From positions 98,087 through 162,086 of the forward strand of contig JAQXEG010000044.1 of NCBI GenBank assembly GCA_029250945.1: a stretch of DNA of 64,000 bases, read 5' to 3'. Positions 38,745 through 49,129 of this stretch are shown here, one piece after another (the stretch's first letter is position 1; the number at the start of each line of letters is the position of its first letter). Under the pieces are notes generated by a model. It did no database searches. It was not told the DNA's origin and worked only from the letters and a program-made list of their open reading frames with translations. The position numbers and the translations under genes are program-made. Origin of the DNA: Yoonia sp. (GTDB taxonomy: Bacteria; Pseudomonadota; Alphaproteobacteria; Rhodobacterales; Rhodobacteraceae).

Positions 38745-41359
38745 TCGCGGATCATATCGCGTAATTTATAGACTAACGCCAACGCATCCTTTGGCGTTAG
38801 TTCATCAGGCAAAACGTCGCGCAATGCGTCCTCGACCTGACTGGCCTCTGGCGTTTTGGCAATCGGTGCGGGTGTCGCAGAAAACAGGGGCAGATCATCG
38901 ATCACCGCCTTTTGACTTCCATCACGTTCACCTTTTTCCAACGCTTCCAGCACAACCGTTGCGCGGTCGACAACGACCTGCGGTAGCCCTGCCAATCGCG
39001 CGACCTGCACACCGTAACTGCGGTCTGCGGTGCCTTTTTTGACCTCGTGCAGGAACACGATGTCGTCGTCCCATTCCTTGACTGACACGGTGGCGTTATC
39101 CACCCCGTCCAGCTTGGCCGACAGCTGTGCCATCTCGTGATAGTGCGTGGCAAACAATGCGCGGCAACGGTTTACGTCGTGCAAATGTTCCAACGTCGCC
39201 CAAGCGATCGACAGCCCGTCATAGGTCGCAGTGCCGCGCCCGATTTCATCCAAGATCACCAGCGCACGGTCGTCTGCTTGGTTCAAAATTGCCGCAGTTT
39301 CGACCATTTCCACCATGAATGTTGATCGCCCCTTGGCTAGGTCGTCGGACGCACCAACACGGCTGAAAATCTGGCTGATCACACCGATATGGGCCGATTT
39401 CGCGGGCACATAGCTACCCATCTGCGCCAAAATTCCGATTACTGCGTTTTGGCGTAAGAACGTGGATTTACCTGCCATGTTTGGACCGGTCAAAAGCCAG
39501 ACTGGCGTCTCGGATAACCCACAGTCGTTGGCGACAAACGGCGCGCCTGTCTTTTGTAGCGCCGCCTCGACCACCGGATGCCGTCCGCCCAAGATATCAA
39601 ACGCGCGACTGTCGTCGATCACAGGTTTGCACCAGTTTTCGGTGCCCGCCAGATGGGCCAAAGCAGTGGCGCAGTCTAATTCCGACAGACCTTTTGCCAG
39701 AACACCCAAAGGCCCAGATTGATCAATAATTGCCTTTGTTAGTGTCTGAAATAGACGCTTTTCAATCTCAAGCGCCCGTCCACCTGCATTCAAAATCCGC
39801 GTCTCGATTTCTGACAGTTCTAACGTCGTAAACCGTACTTGGTTCGCGGTGGTCTGGCGGTGGATGAACGTCTCGTTCAGCGGCGCAGCTAGCATCTTTT
39901 CCGCGTGTGTCGCTGTGGTTTCGATGAAATAGCCTAGCACATTGTTGTGCTTGATCTTCAGTGATGAAATCCCGCTTAGTTCCGCAAATTCGGCCTGCAT
40001 GGCGGCAATCACACCGCGCCCTTCGTCCCGTAGTGTTCGTGCTTCATCAAGTTCGTCGTCATAGCCGGGCGCGATAAATCCGCCATCCCGTGCCAAAAGC
40101 GGTGCTTCAGCAACAAGTGCCTCGTCCAGCAGCGCCAACAGATCATCATGACCCAAAAGCGCAGTGCGCGCTGGCGATAGTGCACCGGGCATATCATCGG
40201 GCAGCATCGTGCCCAAAGTAACCGCCTGCGCGATCGTGTTCCGGATCGCCGCCATGTCACGCGGACCACCGCGTTCCAGCACGAGCCGCGACAATGCGCG
40301 GTCCAAGTCATGCACACCGCGCAAGATGTCGCGTAAATCCCCCGCGACGCGAGAGTTATTGGCGAAATAGGTCACGCTGTCTTGACGCTGCGCGATTGTC
40401 GACAATGTGCACGACGGGCTTGATAACCGCCGTTCCAGTAACCGTGCTCCACCCGCCGTCACTGTTCGGTCGATGGTGGCCAAAAGCGATCCCGCCTTGC
40501 CTCCGTCCGCCCCCTGGGCCAATTCCAGCGACCGACGTGTGGCCGTGTCAATCTGCATGACCGACGCCTGCCCCTCAATCACGGGTGGTCGCACCAATGG
40601 CATTGCGTTTTTCTGGGTAATCGTCAGGTATTCCGCCACGGCTGACATGGCCGATATTTGGGCGCGGTCAAAGCTGCCGAAAGCGTCTAGTGAACCGACA
40701 TTGAATAGGGATAGCAGGCGTTTTTCACCCGCTGTACTATCAAATGCCGCCCCACCCAATGTTGTCAGCGTTGCACCGGAATCAGACACTAACTCGGCGA
40801 AATCACCCTCTGATCCGTCCACGACGATCACCTCGCGCGGGGTTAAGCGGGCAAGCTCGGGGCTGAGCGTCACCAATGGGCAAGTCATGACATAAAACGC
40901 CCCTGTTGAGATATCGATCCATGCAATCGCGCCACTATCGCGCACCTGCGCATAGGCGGCCAAATAGTTATGTCGCCGCGCATCCAGCAGTGAATCCTCG
41001 GTTAGTGTGCCAGGTGTGACCAGCCGAACAACATCGCGTTTCACAACGGATTTATAACCGCGCTTTTTCGCCTCGGTAGGGCTTTCCATCTGTTCGCAAA
41101 CCGCGACGCGGAACCCCTTACGGATGAGGGTCAGAAAATACCCCTCGGCCGCGTGATGTGGCACGCCGCACATGGGGATATCGGCGCCGTCGTGTTTGCC
41201 ACGTTTCGTCAGCGCGATGTCGAGCGCACCAGCGGCGGCCACAGCATCATCAAAGAACATCTCGTAAAAATCGCCCATGCGATAGAACAGCAGTGCATCG
41301 GGATATCCGGCCTTCAGTTCTAGATATTGGGCCATCATGGGCGTGACGTTTGCAGACAT
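38741..41359 (-). CDS. mutS: DNA mismatch repair protein MutS
   Basis: TPMMAQYLELKAGYPDALLFYRMGDFYEMFFDDA; LLTGPNMAGKSTFLRQNAVIGILAQMGSYVPA; LVILDEIGRGTATYDGLSIAWA. Confidence 0.98.
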   Translation of the reverse strand: MSANVTPMMAQYLELKAGYPDALLFYRMGDFYEMFFDDAVAAAGALDIALTKRGKHDGADIPMCGVPHHAAEGYFLTLIRKGFRVAVCEQMESPTEAKKRGYKSVVKRDVVRLVTPGTLTEDSLLDARRHNYLAAYAQVRDSGAIAWIDISTGAFYVMTCPLVTLSPELARLTPREVIVVDGSEGDFAELVSDSGATLTTLGGAAFDSTAGEKRLLSLFNVGSLDAFGSFDRAQISAMSAVAEYLTITQKNAMPLVRPPVIEGQASVMQIDTATRRSLELAQGADGGKAGSLLATIDRTVTAGGARLLERRLSSPSCTLSTIAQRQDSVTYFANNSRVAGDLRDILRGVHDLDRALSRLVLERGGPRDMAAIRNTIAQAVTLGTMLPDDMPGALSPARTALLGHDDLLALLDEALVAEAPLLARDGGFIAPGYDDELDEARTLRDEGRGVIAAMQAEFAELSGISSLKIKHNNVLGYFIETTATHAEKMLAAPLNETFIHRQTTANQVRFTTLELSEIETRILNAGGRALEIEKRLFQTLTKAIIDQSGPLGVLAKGLSELDCATALAHLAGTENWCKPVIDDSRAFDILGGRHPVVEAALQKTGAPFVANDCGLSETPVWLLTGPNMAGKSTFLRQNAVIGILAQMGSYVPAKSAHIGVISQIFSRVGASDDLAKGRSTFMVEMVETAAILNQADDRALVILDEIGRGTATYDGLSIAWATLEHLHDVNRCRALFATHYHEMAQLSAKLDGVDNATVSVKEWDDDIVFLHEVKKGTADRSYGVQVARLAGLPQVVVDRATVVLEALEKGERDGSQKAVIDDLPLFSATPAPIAKTPEASQVEDALRDVLPDELTPKDALALVYKLRDMIRD
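38772..38801. repeat. Perfect 11-bp inverted repeat (hairpin) at the 3' end of mutS
   Basis: actaacgccaa-cgcatcct-ttggcgttagt; 11/11 arm complementarity, 8-nt loop, inside the last codons of mutS next to the convergent grpE end. Confidence 0.85.
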
Positions 41360-41430
41360 GAAATCCCCCGAATTCAATCGCAGACACATTACCTGTCAGA
41401 TGTTAGCGGCGAAAGTGCTAAAGTCCGGCG

Positions 41431-41450
41431 TTGCGACCCCTTGCGACCCC
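41431..41450. repeat. Tandem 10-bp repeat upstream of maeB
   Basis: ttgcgacccc ttgcgacccc, two exact copies in the mutS/maeB divergent intergenic region. Confidence 0.85.
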
Positions 41451-41486
41451 ATCTAGGTTGGCGTGACCAGATCAAAGGACGCGCAC

Positions 41487-43742
41487 ATGGCCAAGACGAA
41501 ACTGACCCGGGAAGACGCGCTTGCGTTTCACATGCAACCCACCCCTGGCAAATGGGAGGTGCAGGCCACCGTTCCCATGACCACACAACGTGATTTGTCG
41601 TTGGCCTATTCCCCCGGCGTCGCTGTTCCGTGCGAGGATATCGCGGCGAACCCTGAACTGGCCTATGACTATACGAACAAGGGCAACTTAGTCGCGGTCA
41701 TCTCCAACGGTACGGCTGTGCTGGGTCTGGGCAACCTTGGTGCGCTGGGCAGCAAGCCGGTCATGGAGGGGAAATCGGTTCTGTTCAAACGCTTTGCCGA
41801 CGTGAACTCCATCGATATTGAACTGGATACCGAGGACCCCGATGCGTTCTGCAATGCTGTGCGCCTGATGGCGCCGACCTTTGGCGGGATCAACCTTGAG
41901 GACATCAAAGCCCCTGAATGTTTCATCATTGAACAGCGCCTGAAAGAGGAAATGGACATCCCCGTGTTCCATGATGACCAGCACGGCACGGCGGTGATCT
42001 GTGCCGCGGGTCTGCTGAACGCGCTGCAAATTTCTGGCAAAAAGATTGAGGATGTTAAGATCGTCCTCAACGGTGCAGGTGCTGCTGGCATCGCTTGTTT
42101 GGAACTGCTCAAGGCGATGGGCGCCAAGCATAACAATTGCATCATGTGCGACACCAAAGGTGTGATTTACCAAGGCCGGACCGAAGGGATGAACCAATGG
42201 AAATCGGCCCATGCCGCCACCACTGACGCCCGTAGTCTCGCCGATGCAATGAACGGGTGCGACGTGTTCCTAGGTGTGTCGGCCAAGGGTGCCGTGACGC
42301 AGGCGATGGTCGAAAGCATGGCGGAAAACGCCGTTATCTTTGCCATGGCCAACCCCGATCCAGAGATCACGCCAGAAGAGGTGCACGCAGTGCGCGAGGA
42401 TGTGATCGTCGCCACGGGTCGGTCGGATTATCCAAACCAAGTCAATAATGTGCTTGGTTTCCCCTATCTGTTCCGCGGTGCGCTGGATATTCACGCCCGT
42501 GCGATCAACGACGAGATGAAGATCGCTTGTGCCCGTGCCCTTGCTGATTTAGCGAGAGAGGACGTGCCGGATGAGGTCGCGATGGCCTATGGCAAAAAGC
42601 TGAAATTCGGCCGCGATTACATCATCCCGACGCCGTTTGATCCGCGCCTGATCCACCGCATCCCCACCGCTGTTGCGCGTGCTGGTATGGACACTGGTGT
42701 TGCCCGCCGTCTCATCGTGGACATGGAGGGGTATGAAAACACGCTTAAGGCGAGGATGGACCCAACGGCTAGCATTTTGCGTGGCCTCAACAACCGTGCT
42801 CGCGCCGCGCAATCGCGCATCGTTTTTGCCGAAGGCGACGACATCCGCGTACTGCGTGCCGCTGTACAATACACCCGTTCTGGTCTGGGACAGGCTGTTG
42901 TTGTCGGCCGTGACGATGACGTGAAATCCAAGCTAGAGGCAGAGGGTTCGGGTGATGCATTTCCTGAGCTTGAGGTTATCAATGCGGCCAAAACCCCTCA
43001 TTTAGACACGTATAAATCGTTCCTCTATGACCGCCTGAACCGCAAAGGGTTTGATGCCCATGACATTCACCGCATGGCCGCGCGTGACCGTCATGTCTTT
43101 GCGTCCTTGATGGTGGCCCATGGTCATGCTGATGGGATGGTCACAGGTGCGACCCGCAAATCCGCGCATGTGCTTGAGCTGATTAACCACGTGTTTGATG
43201 CAGGCCCCCATGACGGTGCTGTTGGTGTGACGGCCGTGCTGCACAAAGGGCGCATCGTGCTGATCACCGATACGTTGGTGCATGAATGGCCCGATGAAAA
43301 CGACCTTGCCGATATCGCTGAACGCGGTGCTGCCGTGGCGCGTGATCTGGGGCTTGATCCGCGCGTGGCCTTTGTGTCGTTCTCGACCTTTGGTTATCCT
43401 GTGTCCGAGCGGGCTGAAAAAATGCATATCGCGCCAGATATCCTCGACGCCCGGGGCGTGGATTTCGAATTCGAAGGGGAAATGGCAGTGGACGTTGCCC
43501 TCAACGCCACCGCGATGGAGGCTTATCCGTTCTCGCGTCTGACAGCGCCAGCCAACGTGCTTGTGGTGCCTGCACGCCATTCCGCATCCATCAGTGTGAA
43601 ACTGATGCAGGAAATGGCAGGGGCCACGGTGATTGGCCCGATCCTGTCGGGGGTCGGTAAGCCTGTGCAAATCTGCTCCACCGGATCCACGGTAAATGAC
43701 ATCATGAATATGGCTGTGATCGCGGCCTGTCGGGTGGGCTAA
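41487..43742 (+). CDS. maeB: NADP-dependent malic enzyme (with C-terminal phosphotransacetylase-like domain)
   Basis: LAYSPGVAVPCEDIAANPELAYDYTNKGNLVAVISNGTAVLGLGNLG...; C-terminal PTA-like segment ARHSASISVKLMQEMAGATVIGPILSG. Confidence 0.95.
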   Translation: MAKTKLTREDALAFHMQPTPGKWEVQATVPMTTQRDLSLAYSPGVAVPCEDIAANPELAYDYTNKGNLVAVISNGTAVLGLGNLGALGSKPVMEGKSVLFKRFADVNSIDIELDTEDPDAFCNAVRLMAPTFGGINLEDIKAPECFIIEQRLKEEMDIPVFHDDQHGTAVICAAGLLNALQISGKKIEDVKIVLNGAGAAGIACLELLKAMGAKHNNCIMCDTKGVIYQGRTEGMNQWKSAHAATTDARSLADAMNGCDVFLGVSAKGAVTQAMVESMAENAVIFAMANPDPEITPEEVHAVREDVIVATGRSDYPNQVNNVLGFPYLFRGALDIHARAINDEMKIACARALADLAREDVPDEVAMAYGKKLKFGRDYIIPTPFDPRLIHRIPTAVARAGMDTGVARRLIVDMEGYENTLKARMDPTASILRGLNNRARAAQSRIVFAEGDDIRVLRAAVQYTRSGLGQAVVVGRDDDVKSKLEAEGSGDAFPELEVINAAKTPHLDTYKSFLYDRLNRKGFDAHDIHRMAARDRHVFASLMVAHGHADGMVTGATRKSAHVLELINHVFDAGPHDGAVGVTAVLHKGRIVLITDTLVHEWPDENDLADIAERGAAVARDLGLDPRVAFVSFSTFGYPVSERAEKMHIAPDILDARGVDFEFEGEMAVDVALNATAMEAYPFSRLTAPANVLVVPARHSASISVKLMQEMAGATVIGPILSGVGKPVQICSTGSTVNDIMNMAVIAACRVG

Positions 43743-44609
43743 ATGGCGGTTTGGAACCTTGGGTCGATCAACATCGACGTCGTCTATTCCGTCCCGCATA
43801 TTCCCGCACTCGGTGAAACGCTGGCTGCGACGGATCGCCAGATGTTTCTGGGCGGGAAGGGGGCCAATATGTCGGTCGCGATCGCGCGGTCAGGTAGCCG
43901 TGTGAACCATATCGGTGCTATTGGCGCCGACGGGATTTGGACGGGTGAACGGCTGTTGGAATACGGTGTTGATACGCAGTTCATCAAAGTCATTGCGCCG
44001 CAAACATCCCAAGCGGTGATCGCTGTGGATGCGAAGGGTGAAAACGCAATTATCCTTGCGCCTGGTGCTAGTGTCGAAATCCCGCAGCATCTGTTGCAAA
44101 ACGCACTGTCAGAGGCATCAACGGGCGATTGGTTCATCACGCAAAATGAAACTAACCTGCAACGCACAGGTGTCACGCTTGCCAAAAAGATGGGTTTGAA
44201 GGTCGGTTATGCCGCTGCCCCGTTCGATGCGGATCGGGTTGCCGCCGTGTTAGAGCATCTTGATTTTCTGATTTTGAACGCGGTCGAGGCACAGCAGCTG
44301 ACCGACGCCACTGGTAAGACGCCAGATGCGCTGGGCGTGGCGGATGTGATTGTGACCTTGGGCGGTGACGGTGCCGATTGGTACGGCGCGGACGGTAAAC
44401 AGCATTTTGATGCGCTGCCTGTGACCCCCGTTGATACAACAGGTGCAGGGGACACGTTCACTGGCTACGTTCTAGGCGGCCTTGATCAAGGGATGCCGAT
44501 GGCACAAGCCATCGCGATGGCGATCAAGGCGGGTGCGTTAATGGTCACCCGCCAAGGCACTGCTGATGTGATCCCCGATCTGGCTGAGGTGCGCGATTTT
44601 AGTGGCTGA
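43743..44609 (+). CDS. PfkB family carbohydrate kinase (ribokinase-like)
   Basis: LGSINIDVVYSVPHIPALGETLAATDRQMFLGGKGANMSVAIARSG; VDTTGAGDTFTGYVLGGLDQG. Confidence 0.92.
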   Translation: MAVWNLGSINIDVVYSVPHIPALGETLAATDRQMFLGGKGANMSVAIARSGSRVNHIGAIGADGIWTGERLLEYGVDTQFIKVIAPQTSQAVIAVDAKGENAIILAPGASVEIPQHLLQNALSEASTGDWFITQNETNLQRTGVTLAKKMGLKVGYAAAPFDADRVAAVLEHLDFLILNAVEAQQLTDATGKTPDALGVADVIVTLGGDGADWYGADGKQHFDALPVTPVDTTGAGDTFTGYVLGGLDQGMPMAQAIAMAIKAGALMVTRQGTADVIPDLAEVRDFSG

Positions 44610-45333
44610 TGAACGGGGCGTTTGGACCCCATAGCGCCTCAACCCGCTGATCACGGCCACACGCATTGCGATAGAACTTGTAGGAATCCGCCGGTGTTTT
44701 TGGACCACGACGGGTCAGCACCATGTTCGGACCTTTGTGGTAATCCTGATGGTAGTCTTCGGCAGGATAGAACGTGGATTCAGCGATGATTGGCGTGACG
44801 ATCTTTTGCTCCAACTCTGTTTGCGCGCGGTTCAGCGCCTCGCGGGCTTGGGTCGCTTCACGGCTGGAACCAGTGAAAACAGCCGTGCGGTAAGCTGCGC
44901 CGCGGTCGCAGCACTGGCCGCCTGCATCCGTAGGGTCGACCGACCGGAAGAATAGGTTCAGTAGTTGCGGATGGCTAATGCGATCGGCGTCATATGTGAT
45001 TTCGACCGCTTCATAGTGGCCTGTGTTTTTTAACGTTTTGTACGTCGGGTTTTCGGTTGTGCCGCCGGTATAGCCTGACACGGCCTCGATCACGCCGGGA
45101 ACGCGTTCGAAAATCACTTTCGACGCACCAGAAACACCCGCCAGCAACAACCATTTTTCGATGTCGCGTGCCTCGGCTGTTTTGCCCTGAAGGATCGCGC
45201 CAAACCTGATGGTAAGCGCAAGAACCGCAGTTTTGATGAATTGGATGGTAAAGGTAATGATCGTATCTCCTGTGGTTGGCACGACATGACCCCGAATGCA
45301 GGCACCGATCAATTCACGGGCTGGTGATATCAC
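44599..45333 (-). pseudogene. msrA: Peptide-methionine (S)-S-oxide reductase MsrA with apparent compensating frameshifts across the active-site motif
   Basis: [38 protein letters not shown]...YHQDYHKGPN...YRNACGRDQRVEALWG is a clear MsrA, but the ORF reads [25 protein letters not shown] where [21 protein letters not shown] is present in the adjacent frame (between poly-T 45153-45157 and poly-A 45110-45113, plus-strand coordinates). Confidence 0.75.
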
Positions 45334-45395
45334 GCGCTCTTTACCACTTGGAACATTTCGGCGCTGGGCCTAGCGTGGTGCAAAAGGGGACCCCA

Positions 45396-46304
45396 ATGAC
45401 CGAACATGTAACCACACACCAAGCACAGGATGATATCCGTAACCAATCCATTCTGATCTATGTGGACGGGAGGATCGTGCCGCGTGATCAGGCCGTGGTC
45501 AGTGTATATGACAGCGGCTTTATGTTGGGTGACGGCGTCTGGGAAGGGATGCGCTTGTATAATGGAAAATGGGCATTCTTAGATGAACACATGGACCGCT
45601 TGTTCGAGGCCGCGAAAGCCATTGATCTTGATATCGGGATGGATCGAAAGGGGGTCATTTCCGCCTTGTTAGAGACACAAAAAGCAAACGGTATGACCGA
45701 GAATGCCCATGCGCGTTTGATGATTACACGCGGGGTTAAGGTGCTGCCGTTCCAGCATCCGTCGCTGTCCCAATCCGGCCCGACATTTGTGATTATTATG
45801 GAGCATTCGCAGCCGAAAATCCCACGACCCATAACCCTTGCCACTGTGCCGCATTTGCGCGGCTTGCCGATGACCCAAGATCCGAAACTGAACAGCCATT
45901 CCAAGCTGAATTGCATCCTTGCCTGTATCGCCGCGCAAAAGGCGGGCGCGGATGAGGCGCTGATGCTGGATATCAATGGGTTCGTGAACACGACCAACGC
46001 CTGTAACTTTTTCATTGTGCGCAAAGGGGCCGTTTGGACCAGCACGGGCGACTATTGCATGAACGGGATCACCCGCCAAAAGGTCATCGACCTATGCCGC
46101 GCCAACGACATTCCGGTGTTTGAACGCAACTTTAGTCTGGTCGATATCTACGGCGCGGATGAGGCGTTTTTGACTGGCACATTCGGGGCGCAAACGCCTG
46201 TTGGTTCCTTGGACGGCCGCGTGATCGGCACGGGCGAGCTGGGGCCGATTACCACCAAGCTGCGCGCACTTTACAAGGACCTGATTGCTAGGGAAGTTGC
46301 CTGA
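45396..46304 (+). CDS. Aminotransferase class IV (branched-chain / D-amino acid aminotransferase-like)
   Basis: IYVDGRIVPRDQAVVSVYDSGFMLGDGVWEGMRLYNGKWAFLDEHMDRL; NSHSKLNCILACIAAQKAGADEALMLD. Confidence 0.93.
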   Translation: MTEHVTTHQAQDDIRNQSILIYVDGRIVPRDQAVVSVYDSGFMLGDGVWEGMRLYNGKWAFLDEHMDRLFEAAKAIDLDIGMDRKGVISALLETQKANGMTENAHARLMITRGVKVLPFQHPSLSQSGPTFVIIMEHSQPKIPRPITLATVPHLRGLPMTQDPKLNSHSKLNCILACIAAQKAGADEALMLDINGFVNTTNACNFFIVRKGAVWTSTGDYCMNGITRQKVIDLCRANDIPVFERNFSLVDIYGADEAFLTGTFGAQTPVGSLDGRVIGTGELGPITTKLRALYKDLIAREVA

Positions 46305-47005
46305 TGCGTATCGCGATGTGGTCTGGTCCGCGGAACCTATCAACTGCGATGATGTATGCGTTTGGAAATCGTGGTGCTGGTTGCACGGCGATCGATGAAC
46401 CGTTCTATGCCGCCTATCTCAAGGCCACTGGTCTGGATCATCCGCTGCGCAACGACATCCTGCGCAGCCAGCCGAACGATAGCGACGCCGTGATTGCGGA
46501 TTTGGCCGACTATGACGGTCTCCAATACGAAAAGCATATGACGCATCACATGCTGCCTGAATTTTCGCGCGATTGGATTGCGGATGTAACCAACGTATTT
46601 CTGATCCGCCACCCCGCCCGCGTTATCGCGAGCTATGAGGCCAAGCGCGAAAACCCGACACTGTCTGACCTTGGATTTGAACAGCAGCTTCATCTGTATG
46701 AGACCTATGGCGGTCGCGTTGTGGACAGCGCGGATATTCGCAAAGACCCCAAAACTGCGACCCAAATCATTTGTGAAGAGATTGGGATCTGCTGGGATCC
46801 GGGCATGTTGGAATGGCCTAAAGGGCCCAAGCCGTTTGACGGCGTTTGGGCGTCCCATTGGTATGGCGCAGTCCACAACAGCACGGGCATTGCGGGCCAA
46901 GAGGGGCCGTTGCCCGAGGTATCAAAAGAGAACGCGTCCTTGCTGGCGCGCGCTTTGGAAATTTATGATGCGATGCGTGAACATCGCTGTTTTTCATTTG
47001 ATTAG
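46304..47005 (+). CDS. Sulfotransferase-fold family protein
   Basis: MWSGPRNLSTAMMYAFGNR...VTNVFLIRHPARVIASYEAK: PAPS-binding-like loops; 1-nt overlap with upstream aminotransferase (TGATG). Confidence 0.78.
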   Translation: MRIAMWSGPRNLSTAMMYAFGNRGAGCTAIDEPFYAAYLKATGLDHPLRNDILRSQPNDSDAVIADLADYDGLQYEKHMTHHMLPEFSRDWIADVTNVFLIRHPARVIASYEAKRENPTLSDLGFEQQLHLYETYGGRVVDSADIRKDPKTATQIICEEIGICWDPGMLEWPKGPKPFDGVWASHWYGAVHNSTGIAGQEGPLPEVSKENASLLARALEIYDAMREHRCFSFD

Positions 47006-47008
47006 GGT

Positions 47009-48226
47009 CTATTTCGTGCGCTTATCGCGCGCTGCCAGCAATTTCAAACGCAGCGCGTTTAGCTGGATGAACCCTTGGGCGTCGGTCTGGTCATAGGCAC
47101 CGGCGTCTTCTTCGAACGTCACGTGCGCTTCGGAATACAAGGAATGATCGGACCAGCGGGCGACGGTCGTGGCCGACCCTTTGTAAAGCTTAATTTTGAC
47201 GGTGCCTGTCACGTGCTCTTGGGACTTGTCGATCAGGGCTTGCAGCATCTCGCGTTCGGGCGAGAACCAGAAACCGTTATAGATCAGTTCAGCATATTTG
47301 GGCATGATGCTGTCCTTGAGATGCCCAGCGCCACTATCGAGAGTGATCTGTTCGATGCCGCGGTGCGCCTCTAGCAGAACGGTGCCGCCTGGGGTTTCAT
47401 AGACGCCGCGGGACTTCATGCCGACGAAACGGTTTTCAACCAGATCAAGACGACCAACGCCATGCTTGCCGCCCAGCTCGTTCAGTTTGGTCAGGATCGT
47501 GGCGGGGGTCATCAACTCGCCGTTGATGGACACGGCATCGCCGCGCTCAAACCCGATTTCAATGAACTCTGGCTCGTTCGGGGCATCCTCAGGGGATACG
47601 GTGCGCTGATAAACGTATTCGGGCGCCTCGACAGCAGGGTCCTCAAGAACCTTACCTTCGGAAGAGGTGTGCAACAGGTTGGCGTCAACGCTAAACGGTG
47701 CCTCGCCGCGCTTATCCTTGGCCACAGGGATCTGGTGCTGTTCGGCAAATTCGATCAGTTTGGTGCGGCTTGTCAGGTCCCATTCGCGCCATGGCGCGAT
47801 GACCTTTATGTCGGGGTCGAGGGCGTATGCGGCAACCTCAAACCGGACCTGATCGTTGCCTTTGCCGGTCGCACCGTGGGACACGGCGTCAGCCCCTTCA
47901 AGCGCTGCGATTTCAACCAGACGTTTGGAAATCAGCGGACGGGCGATGGATGTGCCCAGTAGATACAGCCCCTCGTACAGCGCGTTGGCGCGGAACATCG
48001 GGAATACGAAATCACGCACGAATTCTTCGCGTAGGTCCTCGATATAGATCGCCTTTGCCCCCATATCCTCGGCCTTTTTGCGCGCTGGCTCTAGCTCTTC
48101 GCCCTGACCCAGATCAGCGGTAAATGTGACCACCTCGCAGTTATATTCCGTCTGCAACCATTTCAGAATGATCGATGTATCCAGACCACCAGAATACGCG
48201 AGGACAACTTTTTTTGGAGCGGACAT
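47009..48226 (-). CDS. argG: Argininosuccinate synthase
   Basis: [52 protein letters not shown]. Confidence 0.98.
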   Translation of the reverse strand: MSAPKKVVLAYSGGLDTSIILKWLQTEYNCEVVTFTADLGQGEELEPARKKAEDMGAKAIYIEDLREEFVRDFVFPMFRANALYEGLYLLGTSIARPLISKRLVEIAALEGADAVSHGATGKGNDQVRFEVAAYALDPDIKVIAPWREWDLTSRTKLIEFAEQHQIPVAKDKRGEAPFSVDANLLHTSSEGKVLEDPAVEAPEYVYQRTVSPEDAPNEPEFIEIGFERGDAVSINGELMTPATILTKLNELGGKHGVGRLDLVENRFVGMKSRGVYETPGGTVLLEAHRGIEQITLDSGAGHLKDSIMPKYAELIYNGFWFSPEREMLQALIDKSQEHVTGTVKIKLYKGSATTVARWSDHSLYSEAHVTFEEDAGAYDQTDAQGFIQLNALRLKLLAARDKRTK

Positions 48227-48361
48227 AAGTGCGGGCCTTTTCGTCATTGGGATTTCAAGGCGAGGTAACGGGTTTTGCCCAGTGACGCAAGGATAGGGCG
48301 TTGACGGGGCAGGGGGCAGGGTGCGACCAAAGGACAACCGTTTAAAAAAGGATATTATCCG

Positions 48362-49129
48362 ATGGCTTGGAATATTGTGCGGCACGCGTTTGTGATTGTG
48401 TTTGGTAACCTTAGTAATGCGATTAAGGCGTCGTTGGTGCCGACCTTGTTGTTGGCTGGGGCGTTTGTTGGATTTGGATCCATCATGGATATTCAGATAG
48501 TTGAAGGTAATATGGATTTAGAAGACCTTAGCCAGTCAGGAGTGACGGTTCTTGCCGGTTTGGGACTGCTTGTTTTTGCAATGTTTGTGTTCGCATGGGT
48601 CGCGGTAACCTGGCACAGGTTTATCCTCAAAGAGGAATATCCGGATGTTGTTCCTTCAATTTCTGGGCGTCCGATCTGGCCCTATGTTGCACGCACATTG
48701 ATGATTACCTTGCAGTTCATGTTGCTTTTGATCCCGCTGTTTATCTTGATCATGGCGCTAGCGAATATCCTTTTTTCGAATATCGTGACGGCTGCGATTT
48801 TCGGGGTCGCGTTGAACGTGCTTTATGCGTTCGTTTGGTTTCGCGTCGCCATTTCGCTGCCGTCTGTCGCCGTGGGTGAACACATGGGCAGCATGGATGC
48901 GTGGGAAATCACGTCAGAACATAGTCGTGATATTCTGATGATGAGCGTGGTTATCATCGTGCTGAACTCTGTAATGTCGATGGGTGTTGCAACGCTATTT
49001 GGTGGGCTGCCGCTTGTTGCATTTATCCTAAGAATTATTGTTCAATGGACCACGATGATGGTCGGGATCAGTGTTCTGACCACGCTATACGGTCACATCG
49101 TCGAAGGGCGTTCGTTGTCCGGCAGCTAG
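48362..49129 (+). CDS. Uncharacterised multi-TM membrane protein
   Basis: Hydrophobic throughout, about 5-6 TM segments; no diagnostic motif recognised. Confidence 0.75.
   Translation: MAWNIVRHAFVIVFGNLSNAIKASLVPTLLLAGAFVGFGSIMDIQIVEGNMDLEDLSQSGVTVLAGLGLLVFAMFVFAWVAVTWHRFILKEEYPDVVPSISGRPIWPYVARTLMITLQFMLLLIPLFILIMALANILFSNIVTAAIFGVALNVLYAFVWFRVAISLPSVAVGEHMGSMDAWEITSEHSRDILMMSVVIIVLNSVMSMGVATLFGGLPLVAFILRIIVQWTTMMVGISVLTTLYGHIVEGRSLSGS

Noticed and set aside
43002-43799. 265-aa minus-strand ORF opposite maeB
   Set aside because: Antisense shadow; His-rich artefactual composition.
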